From: Moniliella sp. 'wahieum'
Taxonomy: Eukaryota > Basidiomycota > Moniliellomycetes > Moniliellales > Moniliellaceae
NCBI GenBank assembly: GCA_003971905.1
Contig: RSEE01000007.1
Span: forward strand, 992,001-1,056,000
Reading direction: 5' to 3'
Length of the DNA: 64,000 nt
Positions 45,511-58,839 of the stretch are shown here, piece after piece; position 1 is the stretch's first letter, and the number at the start of each line of letters is the position of its first letter. Below the pieces are notes generated by a model. It saw only the letters and a program-made list of their open reading frames with translations, had not been told where the DNA came from and did no database searches. The translations under genes were made by a program, and so were the position numbers.

Positions 45511-48500
45511 TTAGAGCAATGCTTGCCACCCTGTTCTCAGACGCCGTCAGTACTCTGTCTTCTTCAAAAAGCCGATGACAACATACCGGAGAAAAGTACG
45601 GCCAAGTTTTGATCCAAGCGCGCCTGCTGTATCAGCTCGTTGACAGAGTATTCCACGCTCAGACTGGTGGACAGCTTGCTCAATACCGCAGCCAACGCTC
45701 GGTCAGCCGCCAACTCGGCTGTCGACGTGACTGCCAACTTTCCTACGCCCACGTCGGACACAGAAGCCGTTGATGCCCATGGTGCAGCGCTCGTCCGCCT
45801 GGACCGACGTCGCCCACGGGCATCCAAGTCTGGTTCGTCTTGTAGCTGTTGCAAGGCCTCAGGCCCAGCACCGTTAACAATCAAGTTTTCTCTCCGCTCG
45901 TTCTGCAATACCTTGACTGGGTTGGAGGTCCATGTGAACAAAGGGTCGTATTTGAACACCTCAAGGATAGTCTTGATCAGCTCCGTTCCCTGGCGCAGAA
46001 CACGTAAGGTTTCCTGGCTGCATTGGCGGAAGGCTCCGTCCACCCCGGGCAAACCCAGCCCATCAACCATGTCCCTCGTCAGCCGGAAGGGGACTGTCTC
46101 AGGGAAGCGCAAAAGTTTTCCCTGGTTGAAAGCCACCCCAAAATCGATGTGCACCAGCTCGCCCCCATTCATGTCAATCAAGATGTTGGACACGTGCCGA
46201 TCTCCGATACCCAGCACATGTCCCACAATCGAGGTGGTAGCCAAGCTACGCGAGTAGGCCAAGCGACTGGCGAACCATGCCATGGGCTCCTTGAATGTGT
46301 CTGTGAAAAAGTGACGAAATACAGGAGGAGGCGTTTGGCACAATCCCTGTACACTTTGATCCGCTTCTCGGGCTCGTACGCCATTGCCTTGTGGATCGCC
46401 TGGCGACCGTCCGAAGGGGTCATTTCCTTTTTCCCAGGATTGTGATATGCGAAGAAGAGGTTAACTTTCCGTCCAGGCAACGGACAGAGAGGGAACATAC
46501 TGTATGTGGAGGTTGGTCAAGACTCCGTAAAGTGGTTGGGTATTGTCTACAAACTGAAGCAGGCCCCATCGTTCTCCCAAGGGTCGGACGATGTATGTTC
46601 GAATTCTCAGCTTGCGAGGGCGGGTGCGAGCGTCCTTGATGAGAAGACGGTTTACTAAACGGAAGACTTGTTGCATTAAAGCATCTTGGCGAAGGTCGTC
46701 CTTGTCCTTGAAGAGTTGCTTGTAGAACTTGCCGTCGCTCCCGACACACGTGACGATCTTGGGAAGGTGCACGCCACCTGAGGTGGTAAAAGTGGGCAAG
46801 TAGGAATGAATCGAGACAAACTTGGCATATCGCCCCGTCTTGTCGATAGGGACTTCGACCGTGGCAACAGGTGCGTCCATTTCACGCAGCCCTGACAGCC
46901 GAATCTCACTTGGCTTAGGCATCCGCAGTTCCCCCTTCTTGATCGCACCACCAGAGTAATACTTCGATCCTTGTGAGCGAAGATTATATTGTGCCCACTC
47001 CACGTACGCGTCACACGCGAGCGCCATTGCCGACAACTGAGCTTGCCGTTGCGGTTCGGGGTGCACCATAAGTTGCCCCCAAATATCGTCCGCTTCCGCG
47101 GCTCGCAAGAGCTGAGAGAGCGACCCCTTGGCTCTGCAGTGATTGAGCCATCCCATTTCGACGGAATTTCCATTGCCGCCTCGCCATTCTCCATTCCCAC
47201 ACTGCGCATGGCATAGAGAGCGTAGAGTGTCTGGAAGGGGTGGTCTCGACACATGCGGTACATAGTCTGGCGGATGAGGGCATGGAAGACGTCCCTGGTG
47301 TTGGGCTGAGTGGATGAGGTACTACTCAGACGGGCCGAGAATTGATGGGCCAGCTCGACAAACTTCCACGAGGGAATCTCCTCCAACACACTCTCGAGCG
47401 TCTCATTGAGCCGCTGGTCGTCGGCATGCTCAAACCAAAGTGATGTAAATCGTAATAGCGACTCGTCGTACAGGTCCGACGTGATCACTGTCTGGGCAGA
47501 CATGATCATCGCATGCTTGAGGAGCTCGCGCTGGGTCGCTTCCCACGTAACCAGGCGACGCTTATCTTCGTTGAGCGTAATCTTGGCCTCGTTACGAGCA
47601 AGCATGAGCGTGCGTAATTCGTCTTCATCCATCTGCGACTTGTTCAGTGCTTCGTTCTGAGCCAATTCCTCCGTTCGCTTGGAAATGAACGACTGCAGCT
47701 GACGCGCATTGGTGTCCGTCTGACCGCGCTTGTACTGGCTAAAGGCGAATGAGGCAAAGCGATGGTAAATGAGCGACTGCGCCTGAGGGTCCAGCCCTCC
47801 GCGTTCAATATACCCGATCGCCTTGACAAAGTACTCCTCCTTGATTACTGACGGCTGCTCTGACCTTGCCTCCGAATGCCACATGGCCTTTTCAATCTGT
47901 CAGTATATCACTCGGCAAAGTGAAAGGGGGAAACGGGTTGGACGCACCATTTGCGTCAGAGCATCCCCTATCTGCTCTGCCGTCGCGTTGCTTGTCTTGG
48001 CGTCAAGGCTGGAGGCAAGAAATTTCTGGGCATCGGCATGTTGGCCATAAGCCCAGAGCATGTTGGCAAATTCGAGGGTGGAGGCGAACTGTTTCTCCAT
48101 CACCGCCTGCTCTAGCTGCTGTACAGTCTTGTTCATCGTCAGGCTCACTTGCAGTCGGTTCTGCTCCCGAGCCAAGCGCGAAATATCTCGACAGAGAGCA
48201 GACTCGACTTCCACAGCTCGGCGCACCTCCTCATCGTCCCATCCGCCAATCGACATCTTGACGCGCTGTGATCGGACACTCTGAATGAGTGAGCGGCGCA
48301 CTTGGGCCGTCTGTAATTGCGCTGCGGGCCTGAGAAAATGTCAGCGCTTCGGACTGAGGCAAGGGGGGAAGAGACGTACTCTATATCCTTGACCAGATCG
48401 ACCGCATCTGCGGCCAAATAGACCTTCTGCATCACACCGAGCGAGGCCATGGACAAAGGTTGGGCGCGTGACTCGATCAACCACCTCTGCACCTCACCTA

Positions 48501-51500
48501 CCCCCATCATTTCCAGACAGGTATCGTTCAGTGCCTGCGACGGTTCGGGGGGGAGCTTGGCCATGCCAGAGAAGTGCTGATTGAGCCCAATCGACTTGTG
48601 GGATCACCTCCCCACGGGTGGGGAAGGCATTCAGGCTCCGCAGTGCCGTGTAGAGACACGCGCCGTCCCAGTCATGGGCGGCTCAGCATCGTTCCACGCC
48701 GAGGGAGGTCCCAATGGGATGCTTGCCATGCAATACGTACGTTTTGCCCCGCCTGTCTCTTCCCACGGCAAGCCCTGCAGGGGACGGGTACTCAGGTGTG
48801 CCCCACTCGGTCCGTCAGTAGCTTGATGCCAATGAATGGAAGCCGAGGTGGCGCAGTGGCTCGGGGGCGAAGCGAGCGGGCGCCTACGAGCTGGGTCTGC
48901 TGCCGCACCTCGTGGTCGGCTGCTGTGATCTCGAAGGCGATTTGCCAGCGGCCTTCGTGCCGCATCGTCTCAAACAGTCCGTCACTCCGTCCAGGCAGGG
49001 GGGCGAGCGAATAGAAACCATCCGGATCGTCCACGTTTTGGTAAATCACATGCAGCAGTTCCATCTCGAGGTCGAATTGGCGCTGTCGTCGTGTGGGCGA
49101 GGCACGGTCATGGTTGATCTCGACGAAGAGGAGGGCGGCGGTGTACAGCCCCCCCTGCAATGCGCGCCGCGCAAGCATGATGTAGTCCAAGTCGAGCGCA
49201 AAGCGGGTGGTGTCGTACAGACGCAGGTAGAGCATGCACTGGCAAGCAACGCATGGATGCGTACGTCCAGCTCATCGTTTTCTAGCAGTCGCGTGAAGTA
49301 TTCGGCGATTTCTTTGCCTTGCTTCGGCGAGCGCCCCGACTGTGATTTGCGATCGTCGATCAGGAGCTGCAGAACCAGGGGAGAAAACAATTTCTCGGCT
49401 AAGCCAGGATGGCCTTCCAACAAGGGGGCAGGCGGGAGAAGAACTGGCTGGAGGGCGAGACGAATATCAAGGCCCGCGACATCCCCTCGGCCATGCCGCT
49501 AACCCAAGGAGCGAATCCTGTCAGGGCCAGGTTCCAGCCTTGCTGGAACACGTGTTTCAACTCCGTCGGCTCGGGGGGGGTAGCGTAGTTCTAGCAAAGT
49601 TGCTAAGCAATCCAACTCGCTCTCAGAAGAGGTTTCCCCGTTCGAGCGCAGTTGGGCTAGCTCAGAATCTGATAGCTGGCTGACGAGCGCACGCACGGCA
49701 AAGAAGAACCTTTCATGGGGGTCTGTTGGCAGTTTCCTCCAAAACGTCAGTATGGATGAGAGGATGGGTTGGAGGCTGGCGGGGTCATCAGAGCGCTCAA
49801 GCGGCTGGTCGATGCCGTCCGAGGAAATGCGGCTCCAAATTTCCGCCATAGGGGTGACAAACTTCCCACCACAGGCAAGTACAATCTGTGAGAAGGTGTA
49901 CCCCCATTTGGCGGCGTCATGTGGATTCTGGGCCCCGCGCGAGGCAAGCTGTCGCTTCAGCATCCAGAGTCCTTGCTGTGCAAAGCGTTGGATCCCAACC
50001 TCCTTCATCCCGTCTACTGCATCGAGAATGTCCTTGAGCGCCTTGGTGTTGATCATAAGGTTGGGGAAGTTGTGCATCGACCGAACGAGCCTGGACAGCG
50101 AGATCTTAGCTTTTCCATTGACCTTTACAAGGCGGGAGAGCGAGTCGGGCCAAAATAAGAGGAGTTGCATCGCCGTTTCACATAACATTGGGGGTTGCGA
50201 GCGACAGGCATCCCCCACTAACCCTGTCAGGTGTTCCACTGCTTTGTTCGCCATGTCGCGATGGGCATGCCGCAGTGGTCCATCGACCAAAAAGCCAGCA
50301 TCAACCAGCGAGGTCAGCCAGGAAAGGAAGATATGGGACGAGTCGTTCGTTACCTCCTTCAGGTCGAAGGGAATGACCCAAAGAATGTACAGCAAGGGAA
50401 AGATGATCGGAGCCAAGCTTGTGTCCGAGAGGAGTGGCACGCCCCTCCGTACGATCGTATCAAACAAGATGGGGTTTCCTCGCAGGGCCGTTTTGCATAG
50501 TGAGGCGTAGACCGGGATGACTCGGGCGAGCTGAACCCGCTGGTCCGTCATCTTGGTCTCGGCGAGGGTGTTAAAGAGGTGCTGGAGGACTTGGTAGCAA
50601 CACGACCGACTGAACACTCCTCCCTCCAACATGTTGTCGAGCAGCAAAAGGGCGTCCACCAAACAATCGATGTCCAACGATGGACGACTGGCCGCACCTA
50701 GCACAATCTTGTCGGGCAAGCCGTCAAAGGCGACCAGGTTGCGGAGAAATTCGAGCACATCGGTCCCCTTGCGTGCCACGGCAATGGCCACATCATCGTT
50801 CTGACCCATGCTTGTTTCGATCGTCGTAAAGCGTAGAAGCCAAGCCACAATTTGGTCCTTATTCTCCTGGATTAGAGTCTCAATCTTCTTGCCCCACCGC
50901 CCTCGAACACCAGCCCGTCGCATGGCCTCTAGCGTCTCGTTCCAAGCCCGCATCTTGTCCGTACCGGGTGAAGTGCGGACATCAAAGATCCAATCGCCCA
51001 TCACCACTGCGAATAGAACCGGGTGGGCCATATCCAGGTACTGTTCTCTGGTTACGCCAGCTAGCTCACAGAGACGGTCGACTTGGTCCAAAGGAGGCTG
51101 GCTAATATCTTCAGCAGCAATGATGATCGCAACACCCATCATATCCAGATTGTCGCGTACCCCCTCTTGAGGCGTGGCATACCCCAACAGATCCCAGGGC
51201 ATGTCCAGCATGTCGAACCCACCCTCCAGCAGGAGGGACGAGAGATGAACAAGCTAAACGTTCTGAAAAGCTCGCGACTGTCGTTGAAGCCCAGTCGGGC
51301 AGACAGTCCCGTCAGGACGGCACGGATATAGGATCCGTACCCATCAAATCGGTAAGGCACGGCCAATATGGACGCAATCCCTCCGCGAAGTGCCATGGGC
51401 GCCACGATGGCGCTGTTGGCATACATGACAAAGGAGGTGAGCTGGCGCTCGAATATAGTGCTTAGCGCTTTCTTGGAATACGCACTGTAGGTGCCCCATT

Positions 51501-54500
51501 CGTACTCCATGTCTGACGTCGGGTTGGCCGCTGTGCCGAACATGGCCGGGAGCAAAGTGCAAGCATGCAAGCGAATGCGCAGGTCCCAATGTAACATCAG
51601 CTCCATCAGCACGAACGATGGGTCGCACTTGGAGATGCATTCCCCCTCGGGTTCCCAGAAATCGTACAGATCCGGCTCGGAGAGGAAGCGATAGAGGAGA
51701 TTGGCAAAGTCGTTGATCACCCACCAGGTTGAGAGCGCGCGTTTATGCGCTTTGCTGAGGAACCACTCTGTCAGCTCGGCCAAATGTCCTGAGTCCAAGG
51801 CGAAGTCCGGATAGCGCAGCCCGAGACGTAGCAGGCATAGTGCCAACTGATCGAGTGGTGCACGACTGTACACATAGTGGGCCAACAGCTTCGTTGTCAC
51901 CAACTTGGTCAGAGCGGCCAAGTCGGCGTCTCCCAGCTCGATGAGCCCATGCTTGTCTGCATCCGCCGCTGCGGGCAGGAGCATGACCACGCGTGACAGT
52001 TCGAAAGAACCATCCTGAAGAAGAAGTAAAGGAGCAGTTGTGTCCCTCCGAGTGGGGTCAGAAGGAGGCTTAAACTTGTATAGTGTGCACAGAGCGGCGA
52101 AGAGCCGGCTCACTAAGCCGTGCCACACCGACCCGTAAAGGATGTTGTCCAATAGAACATGGCCTTGCCCTGCCTGGCCCAGGCCAGGTCGCTCATCATC
52201 AAAATCGGAGAATGGGTCGGGATCGCCAGGGTACGCACTGTGGGCATCATCCCCCCGTTGTGCTTCCATTACAACCACCTTGATGCTTTTGTGCAGTGTC
52301 TGGCGCAGACTCAGTGCAGCAGAAGCCGCGCCCTCCACCTCTAAAGAGCAAGCGAATGCGCCATTGAATAGATGGTTCGGGTCCGGACGCCGTTGTTCTT
52401 TTCTGGTGGCTTCAAGTAAAGTTGGACTGACTTGTGATCGAGATGAGGGTAGGCAATGAGTGGCAAGGGCTGCTCCACCGCTGGAGCGAAAGTCAAACTT
52501 GCCAACGCTGAGAGGATAACTGCCTTGTCCTGGGCTACGCGATCGCCCGATGAGGCCAACGAGACAGTTGACTCGAGGATGCTAAAAGCCAACCGGGTTA
52601 GATCGGGGCCAACCTCAAATCCCTGCTGCCGCGTGACGCCGGCGAATAGAAGACTGAGCACAGCAGCATCAGCACCCCGCTTGAGGTCCTGCACCGTCAA
52701 GGTAGCTGGGCGTACGCTGGAACTCGTCGTTGGAGTGCCGTCCGAAAGGCGCTGTTGTACCCCCTGTAAAGCGCTGGTTAGGCTAGCAATAAGAACATAG
52801 GCAGGATGCTCGGGTTCGAGGGGGGTTGGTTCGCGGATGGGGACGCGGTTGGGTACACTTTCCCTTTCATTGGAGAAGGTTACATCTCCCACGTCAGCAT
52901 AGAGTACGAATTTCAGCGCGCGGAGGTGTTAGCTTTGGAAAGCAAGTGCTCCGTTGCGGCTGTACGGGAAATTACAGGCCTGCTGGGAACGAGGGGTGGA
53001 TCATAGGTCGAACTGAACCCTGAAAGTGCCTTGAGAAGAGCCAACACGTCCACCGCACCGCATTGGACCGCGGCTAGTTCGTACTCGTGTGGCTGCGGGG
53101 AAAGATGCGCAAGAGCAAATGCTGGGACCCAAATCATTTGTGCCACGGTCAGGGCGCTCGTAGTGACCGACGCCTGGGCCCCGGTACGATTGACTCGGAG
53201 AATCTCCAGGGCACGCACAACCAGTTCACAGATGCTTTCGCTTGGCTGGGAGAGCGCCTGGGATGAAAGCGACAACACCATATTGCCCATCTGACTTGGG
53301 AGCAAGACAGGGTCTACCATCCCCTGAGAGAGGAGGGCGTTTGCCAAAGAAGCCGAAGGGCGAGAGAGGTGGGAAGAAGAATGCGCTGCATCGCCACGGG
53401 CCACACTTGCTCCCATACCTTGGCTGCTTGGCTCTGGCCTTCGCGGAACAGAGGGAGAGCGCGCGTGCGGCCGAAGCAAGAGCCAACGTGGCCCAAGACG
53501 CAACTTGCTCATGATGATCATGAACTGCCTCGGACAATTGGTTCAGTACAGCACTTCCTAGACCTAGAACGGTATCAAGGTCGTGCGGATAGCTCTCTAG
53601 CCAGAATGTGATTACTTGCAATACCCAGACCCGTTTCGGGGTCGTCACCGCATCCGCAACTTGGAGTGTCGCGAGAAGGTACGAAATACCGTCGAGCCTC
53701 TTGGGGACGGTCACTGTATCACCTCCACGGATGCGCTTGGTAGGAGGCTCGACCGACTCTGAATGCGAGAGTTGCGAGCCCGGGCTAAGAGACGCGTCAG
53801 TACCTTCAACCGGAACCAAAGGAGGGAAAGGGGGGGGGGGGGGTGCGTACATGGACGGTGCGGAGTCTGGCACGGGGTAGGTGCCATCTCAGCGTGATTG
53901 GCGACGCTTAGTAGATGATGAGTTGTGCTGGCTGCAACCTCCAGGGCGAGCCAGCTGGTAGGGTTTGTGTCCGAGTCAGAAAAGCCAAAGCCGGCAGAGA
54001 AAGAAGCAGAGTAAAAAGGATTGTGCTCCACCTGCATCTGCTCCGGAAGCGGTGTGTATTCAATGCGGGAAGGGGGTAACCAGCCGGCATATCGGGTACC
54101 CTCGTAACGTCCGCCCAAGAGCGATGGACGCTCAGTGGATGGTGTCTTGCGCAGGCTGAGTACGCTCAGTTTTAGTGGCTTCACCCCGTACTGCGCAGCA
54201 CCCTCGTCCACCACAATTCTCTGCAGGTCGGAGAGTTTAGCATGGATCGACGCCCACTCCTTCTTTTCTGGGGATGGGTACGGGTAAATACGGCCATTGC
54301 AGGCCCCGTGGCCAAAAGCGGGACCATGAGATCAAGGCAACGAGCAAATGTTCCTTCAACGCGCTATTTTTGGTGACTACCAATCGCGTTAGGAGGGGGA
54401 TCGCGGTGGCAGCAAACTGGGTCACGGCAAGACGCTCGTTTAGTTGCAAAGCAGTGAGTAGCACGTTGAGCGCGGCAATGACAGGCAGCGTCACAGCCGT

Positions 54501-55326
54501 GTCGGACGGGTTGCGGACGAGGTACGTCAGAAACCTGTCCAGTAATATTGGCCGGCGTAGCGATATTGGTTGTCGACTGTCCCGTCGCTGCTGGGGATAA
54601 AGAAACAAGCACAAGGTGTGTCGAGCACCGCTCGTAGACATTCAAACGCGTCCAACGTTTGTGCTGGAGAAAGCCACGTTTTCCCCTTGATCTCTGGGAA
54701 TTCTCCAACAAAGCGGAGAAGATCGGGGTAGGACGGCTCGAGCTCGGTGCCGACTTTCTTGCCCAGGATCAGGTTCCACAGTAGCCCCACAATATGGATC
54801 CACAGTTCGGGGGGCAGGTGTTCGGCGTGGGGGCGCCAGGTAAGTGTAGTTTTGAGCGCGCGGAGATAGGAGGGCAAGAGTGCTGCGAAGACGTCTCCGC
54901 TATGGCTGCTGAGAGCACGGGTCAGGTGATGGAGGAGAGCGCGAGACGACTGACGACCGAGAAAGGTGACACTGATGTCGACGAGGTGGGAGACGAGGGA
55001 GGCCAAATCCTTGAGCCGGGCCAAGGCCTTGGTGTTGATCGTTTCGGACGAGGAGGGACCGGGGTGGTGGCCCTCGACTTGGTCGTGCGTTTAACCGGCT
55101 TGCTGGCGGCGTCAACCTCGATAGCCAGGGCCTGGTCAAGGGAGCGGTAGATGTGGGTCCAGCTGGCGTCGCCACCCGTCTCAGCGACGCCGTCGAGGAC
55201 GCGCGAGTCACGGAAAAGCTCGCGCATGCGCGGGATGGCAAGGGAGCGAGTGCGGATGGTCTCGCTCGCGAGCTGGCGGAGCGCCGAGCCCACCTCTCTG
55301 TCCAGCTCGCCCACCGTGAGGGCCAT
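45511..55326 (-). CDS. TEL1: Tel1/ATM-type PIKK checkpoint kinase
   Basis: A giant PI3K-like protein kinase that senses double-strand breaks and maintains telomeres. The start is MALTVGELDREVGSALRQLA at 55326, followed by an N-terminal TAN-like helix, IRTRSLAIPRMRELF. HEAT-repeat sequence spans ~49-55 kb and a FAT region ~46.9-49.4 kb. The kinase domain includes SDGKFYKQLFKDKDDLRQDA (~46720), GHVLGIGDRHVSNILID (~46200) and HIDFGVAFNQGKLLRFPETV (~46130), then PFRLTRDMVDGLGLPGVDG, which is ATM/Tel1-specific rather than ATR, TOR or DNA-PK. The FATC domain reads LSVEYSVNELIQQARLDQNL. A last 56-nt intron (45531-45586) leads to a 20-nt terminal exon that completes FSGWQALL, stop at 45511-45513. Another intron ends at 46500. 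About 9.8 kb, ~3000 residues, with several one-base frame slips (e.g. near 46320, 47150, 48600, 51230, 53500). Confidence 0.93.
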
Positions 55327-55551
55327 CGTGGCAGGTGGACGGGTGTGGATGGCGGTGGGTGGATGGGCGGATGGGCGGCACTCTGCTGGCGGTGAGCCGC
55401 AGCGCTGGCCTGGCGTGGCCCCCACCGGGCACGGACATCTGCACATTTCAGATTCCGTGTTGCACCGACCGCGTGCGCGCCACTCGGCCTGGGCTGGGTG
55501 GTGCGCTGCCCCCGGCTCCTACCCACCGCCATCCCATCTCCCAGTCCGGCC
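55327..55551. promoter_or_regulatory. Shared promoter between TEL1 and the folate gene
   Basis: Only 225 bp separate the divergent start codons of TEL1 (-) and the Mur-ligase-type folate gene (+). Both promoters must fit here. No TATA box is visible and the region is GC-rich. Confidence 0.5.
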
Positions 55552-57310
55552 ATGTCCTCCAACGGCACCATCCGCCTTGGCCTCCAGCGCATCACCGCTC
55601 TCCTAGGCGAACTCGGCAACCCCCACCTCCAGTTTGCTGTGGTGCAAGTCGCCGGCACCAACGGAAAGGGCACCACCGGCGCCTACATCGACCAGCTCCT
55701 CCGCCACGCGCTGGCCCTCGGGCGGGAGGGTGCTCCCCCGACAGTAGGGCGCTTCAACTCGCCCCACCTTGTCGAACCGCGCGACTCGGCGGTCGTGAAT
55801 GGGGTACCGCTGCCCTTGTCTGTGTGGACGGCTGCTGGGGACAAGGTGGCTGAGGCAGCGGCGCGCATCGACGCCAGTCCGTTTGAGCGTCTCTTTGCCC
55901 GGGCCATGCTAAGCTTCTCCCTTCTGCCTTCGGCCTCGAGACCCGACATCCTTGTCCTAGAAGCTGGACTTGGCTTTCAGGAGGATGCAACCAATGTCTT
56001 TCCTCCCTCCCACGTCTTGGCCGGTGTGCTGACGCAGGTCGCACTTGATCATACTGCGCTCCTTGGCGAGACACTCGTGGCCATCACGCGGTCAAGGCCG
56101 ATGTGTTCCCCGCCAACGGACTCGGAATCGTGGTGGACCAACGAAGACTGGGAGAGGGTGAGTATGGCTCGGCGGCATCGGACGAGAGGGCAAAGCACAG
56201 TGCTTCTGCGCTTCCTCCCACGCCGGTTGCTGGAATTGGGGAGCAAGAATTTGCTGTGCTCCAAGCCGCGCGCGAAAAGGCAATGGAGAAACATGCGCGG
56301 CTGGCTCGCGCATTTGTTCCCACCTCTTCTCTGGGAGGGGCCCTTGTTTTTGCTCCCGTCCCCGGGGTGGAGGAATGGGAGGCTCCGTTTGCTCGGGTCG
56401 GGGTCCAGTACAGCCCTACCCTCTTTGCTCTCCGTGGCCTGGCCGGAATGGGGTATGCCGCTCGCAGAGGTGAGGCCTGCACGGACGGCCCTAGCGTGCT
56501 GGTTCCTGCGACCGTTGCTCATGTGGCTGGCGTCACGACGGCACTGCAGACACTGTGGAGCGTAGCGAGGGACGAGCCGGCCTCTGCGGCCTCAGGTGGG
56601 CCCGGGACCGACGACCATGAGCATATCCGCATGCAACTCGCCATGTTTCTGGGTCTTCCCGGAGCGCAGGAGCGGGTGGCACAGGCTGTCAGGTCGGTCA
56701 AGTGGCCCGGTCGGGCGGATTGGATCTCGTTCCCACTTCAGCTTCCGACCGAAGAGCAACGGACGGATGAAAATGAGGAGTCAACCGCGTCTCCCTCCTC
56801 TCTTGCTACGTTGGTGGACGGGGCCCACAACCCTGCTTCGGCTACGGCCTTGCGATCCTACCTCTCTCTTGTCTGGAGCGGACGACGGAGCCAGTGCGGG
56901 TAACGTACATCATGGGCTTTACCGAAGGAAAAGATGTGGCAGGCATGTTTTCCGCACTGTTGGGGCCCACCGACCTGGCTGAGGCCGTGGGAGGAATGAG
57001 CCTGGACGAGAAAGTTGTGCATCAAGTGGCATTTGTTCCCTTTACCCGGCCCGAGGGTATGGATTGGATCCAACCGCTGCCACCAACGGAGGCGCAGGCG
57101 GCTCTCAGCAGGACGCCAGGTGTGGCCCTGGAGAGCGCTACGTTCGCCTCGCTGCTTGAGGCACTGCACTGGGCTGGGAAGGAACATGTCCAGCTCAACG
57201 CTGACGGTGACGCGGTGGGGATCGTGCCCTCGCGCAAACTCGCCGTCGTGTGTGGCTCGCTCTATGTGGTGAGTGACTTGTATCGACTGCTGGGTGTGGA
57301 TGGGCCCTAG
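55552..57310 (+). CDS. Folylpolyglutamate/dihydrofolate synthase family
   Basis: A Mur-ligase-type ATP enzyme that adds glutamate to dihydropteroate or reduced folates. The start at 55552 is MSSNGTIRLGLQRITALLGE. The P-loop AGTNGKGTT is followed by VGRFNSPHLVEPRDSAVVNG, LVLEAGLGFQEDATNVF and TQVALDHTALLGETL. A shift near 56090 continues as HAVKADVFPANGLGIVVDQR. VDGAHNPASATALRSYLSL (~56810) is the ligase C-terminal signature. A second shift near 56875 continues RVTYIMGFTEGKDVAGMFSA to the stop at 57308-57310. The product is about 585 residues, long for the family. No intron is needed. I cannot tell FOL3-type (dihydrofolate synthase) from MET7-type (polyglutamate synthase) by eye; the P-loop context mildly favours FOL3/RMA1-like. 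Confidence 0.85.
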
Positions 57311-57736
57311 GCGCTAGGCCACCCGGGCATTCTATTTCCCGCGGTTGGCCGCACACCTGATAGTACTGATACGCCAACCATGCTAGCTTGGCCTCAGGTG
57401 GCCGTGCGCATATTCTCTTTCACTCTCCAATGCGCTGGTCTCACCATGCCGTGTTGAAGGTCAAGTGTGGGGTCTTGTGGCCTGCCGCCCTCACATTGCC
57501 CGTTCAGGCCACGAACCGCGAGCGCAGTTACCCTCTTCTTCATGTTATTCCCCGACAGATGTACACAAAGATGGGTCCAACGCGCATGTATGTGGCGTTG
57601 CGTTCTATGTCCAAACCACATCCATAGCATACGGTTTAGCGATCAACGCATCCATTTGAAATGGGGTTTTGAAGACCTTTAGCAAACAAGCTCAAAACAG
57701 AGTGGCTGGCCAAGGACAAGAGGTACGGGGGGGCAT
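57311..57736. other. Convergent 3' intergenic region
   Basis: Between the 3' ends of the folate gene (+) and TCTP (-). No coding signal. Confidence 0.5.
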
Positions 57737-58307
57737 TTAAACCTTCTCGACCTTGAGGCCATCCTTCCAGAAGATGAAGGTGGGCGTAACGCCATCCTCC
57801 TTCCAGCCACCAAGGACAACCATGGCGTCGGGGTTCATCGAGGAGCCGGTGTAGAAGTCGTACTCCTTGAAGTTGCCAATGACCTTCTTGGCGAAGACAG
57901 CAGCACCCTTCTCGAAGGCAGGAACACGCTCAGGGTTGGTCTCCTGGAGCTTGGCCTTGATCTCCTTCATGTAGGCCTTGAGGTAGCCGAGGTAGCCCTT
58001 CTTGTCAAACGAAGTCTGCTGCAGATCGGCAGCGTTGACAACGTTGATCACCGTCTTGGCGCCTTCCTCGAGATCCTCGTCGCCACCCTCAGCGGAAGGG
58101 TTGCCACCGATGTTGACCTCGCCGTCCTTGATGGTGATCTGCTTACCCTCGACAACGTAGACAACGTCGTCGAGCTCCTCCATGGGGTAGGAGTCGGAGA
58201 AGAGCTCGTCGCCGCTGAGAATGTCGGTGAAAATCTGCGAATCACGTGTGTCAGTAGGGACAGGGATGAAAGAGGATGCGAGCAAAGCAAGTGGCTCATA
58301 CCTTCAT
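57737..58307 (-). CDS. TMA19: Translationally controlled tumour protein homologue (TCTP)
   Basis: A conserved, abundant cytosolic protein tied to ribosomes, growth control and microtubules (yeast Tma19). The start ATG at 58307 is followed by only one more codon before a 67-nt intron (58235-58301, GTATGA...CGCAG). Exon 2 begins IFTDILSGDELFSDSYPMEE. It carries the TCTP signature IGGNPSAEGGDEDLEEGAKT, NVVNAADLQQTSFDKKGYLG and YDFYTGSSMNPDAMVVLGGW, and ends DGLKVEKV with the TAA at 57737-57739. The spliced protein is 167 residues, the standard length, with an intact frame. Identification is essentially certain. Confidence 0.97.
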
Positions 58308-58839
58308 GGTGGGGAGGGCCGAGGTGGTGAGAGAGCGAGGCGAGGGGCGCAGAAAATGCGAAAAAAACCGGCGCGCCGTCCCCGCCAAAAAGGCAGCTAG
58401 GCACTGGTCCAGTGTGGCTCCATCCGCATGGCCTGCACTGTGGTGGCGGATCCCGCACACAAGCGCTGTGCGCCAGGGAATGCTTACCTAACATGGCATC
58501 GCCTGTGCAACGCAGCAGGTGTGGCCCTTGAAATGTTCTCGCATTCTCAGATCTGCCTGGCCCACAGAGAGCAGCTAAGCGCTACAGTACCCCCCGCATT
58601 GGCCAGCTGACCATTTCAAGCCGTGCAGAGCGCCACAGCAGATTTGGCTGGGTTTGCTCTGGTGGGCCACCACGAGCGGCTGCCTTCCCTCCGCTTGGGT
58701 TCGTGGGTCTTCTGCCTTGTCCTGTCTTCGGACGCAAATGCCCGCCGCGCCCTGGCTGCGTTCCCTCCCCCGATCCGCCCCTCCCCTCCCGTCTTTCGCC
58801 CACGTGCGCATTCTTCGCACGTCCGCCTCGAGCCTGAGC
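58308..58839. other. Divergent promoter region
   Basis: About 530 bp between the TCTP and DUF167 start codons. No gene is seen; no clear TATA box. Confidence 0.45.
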
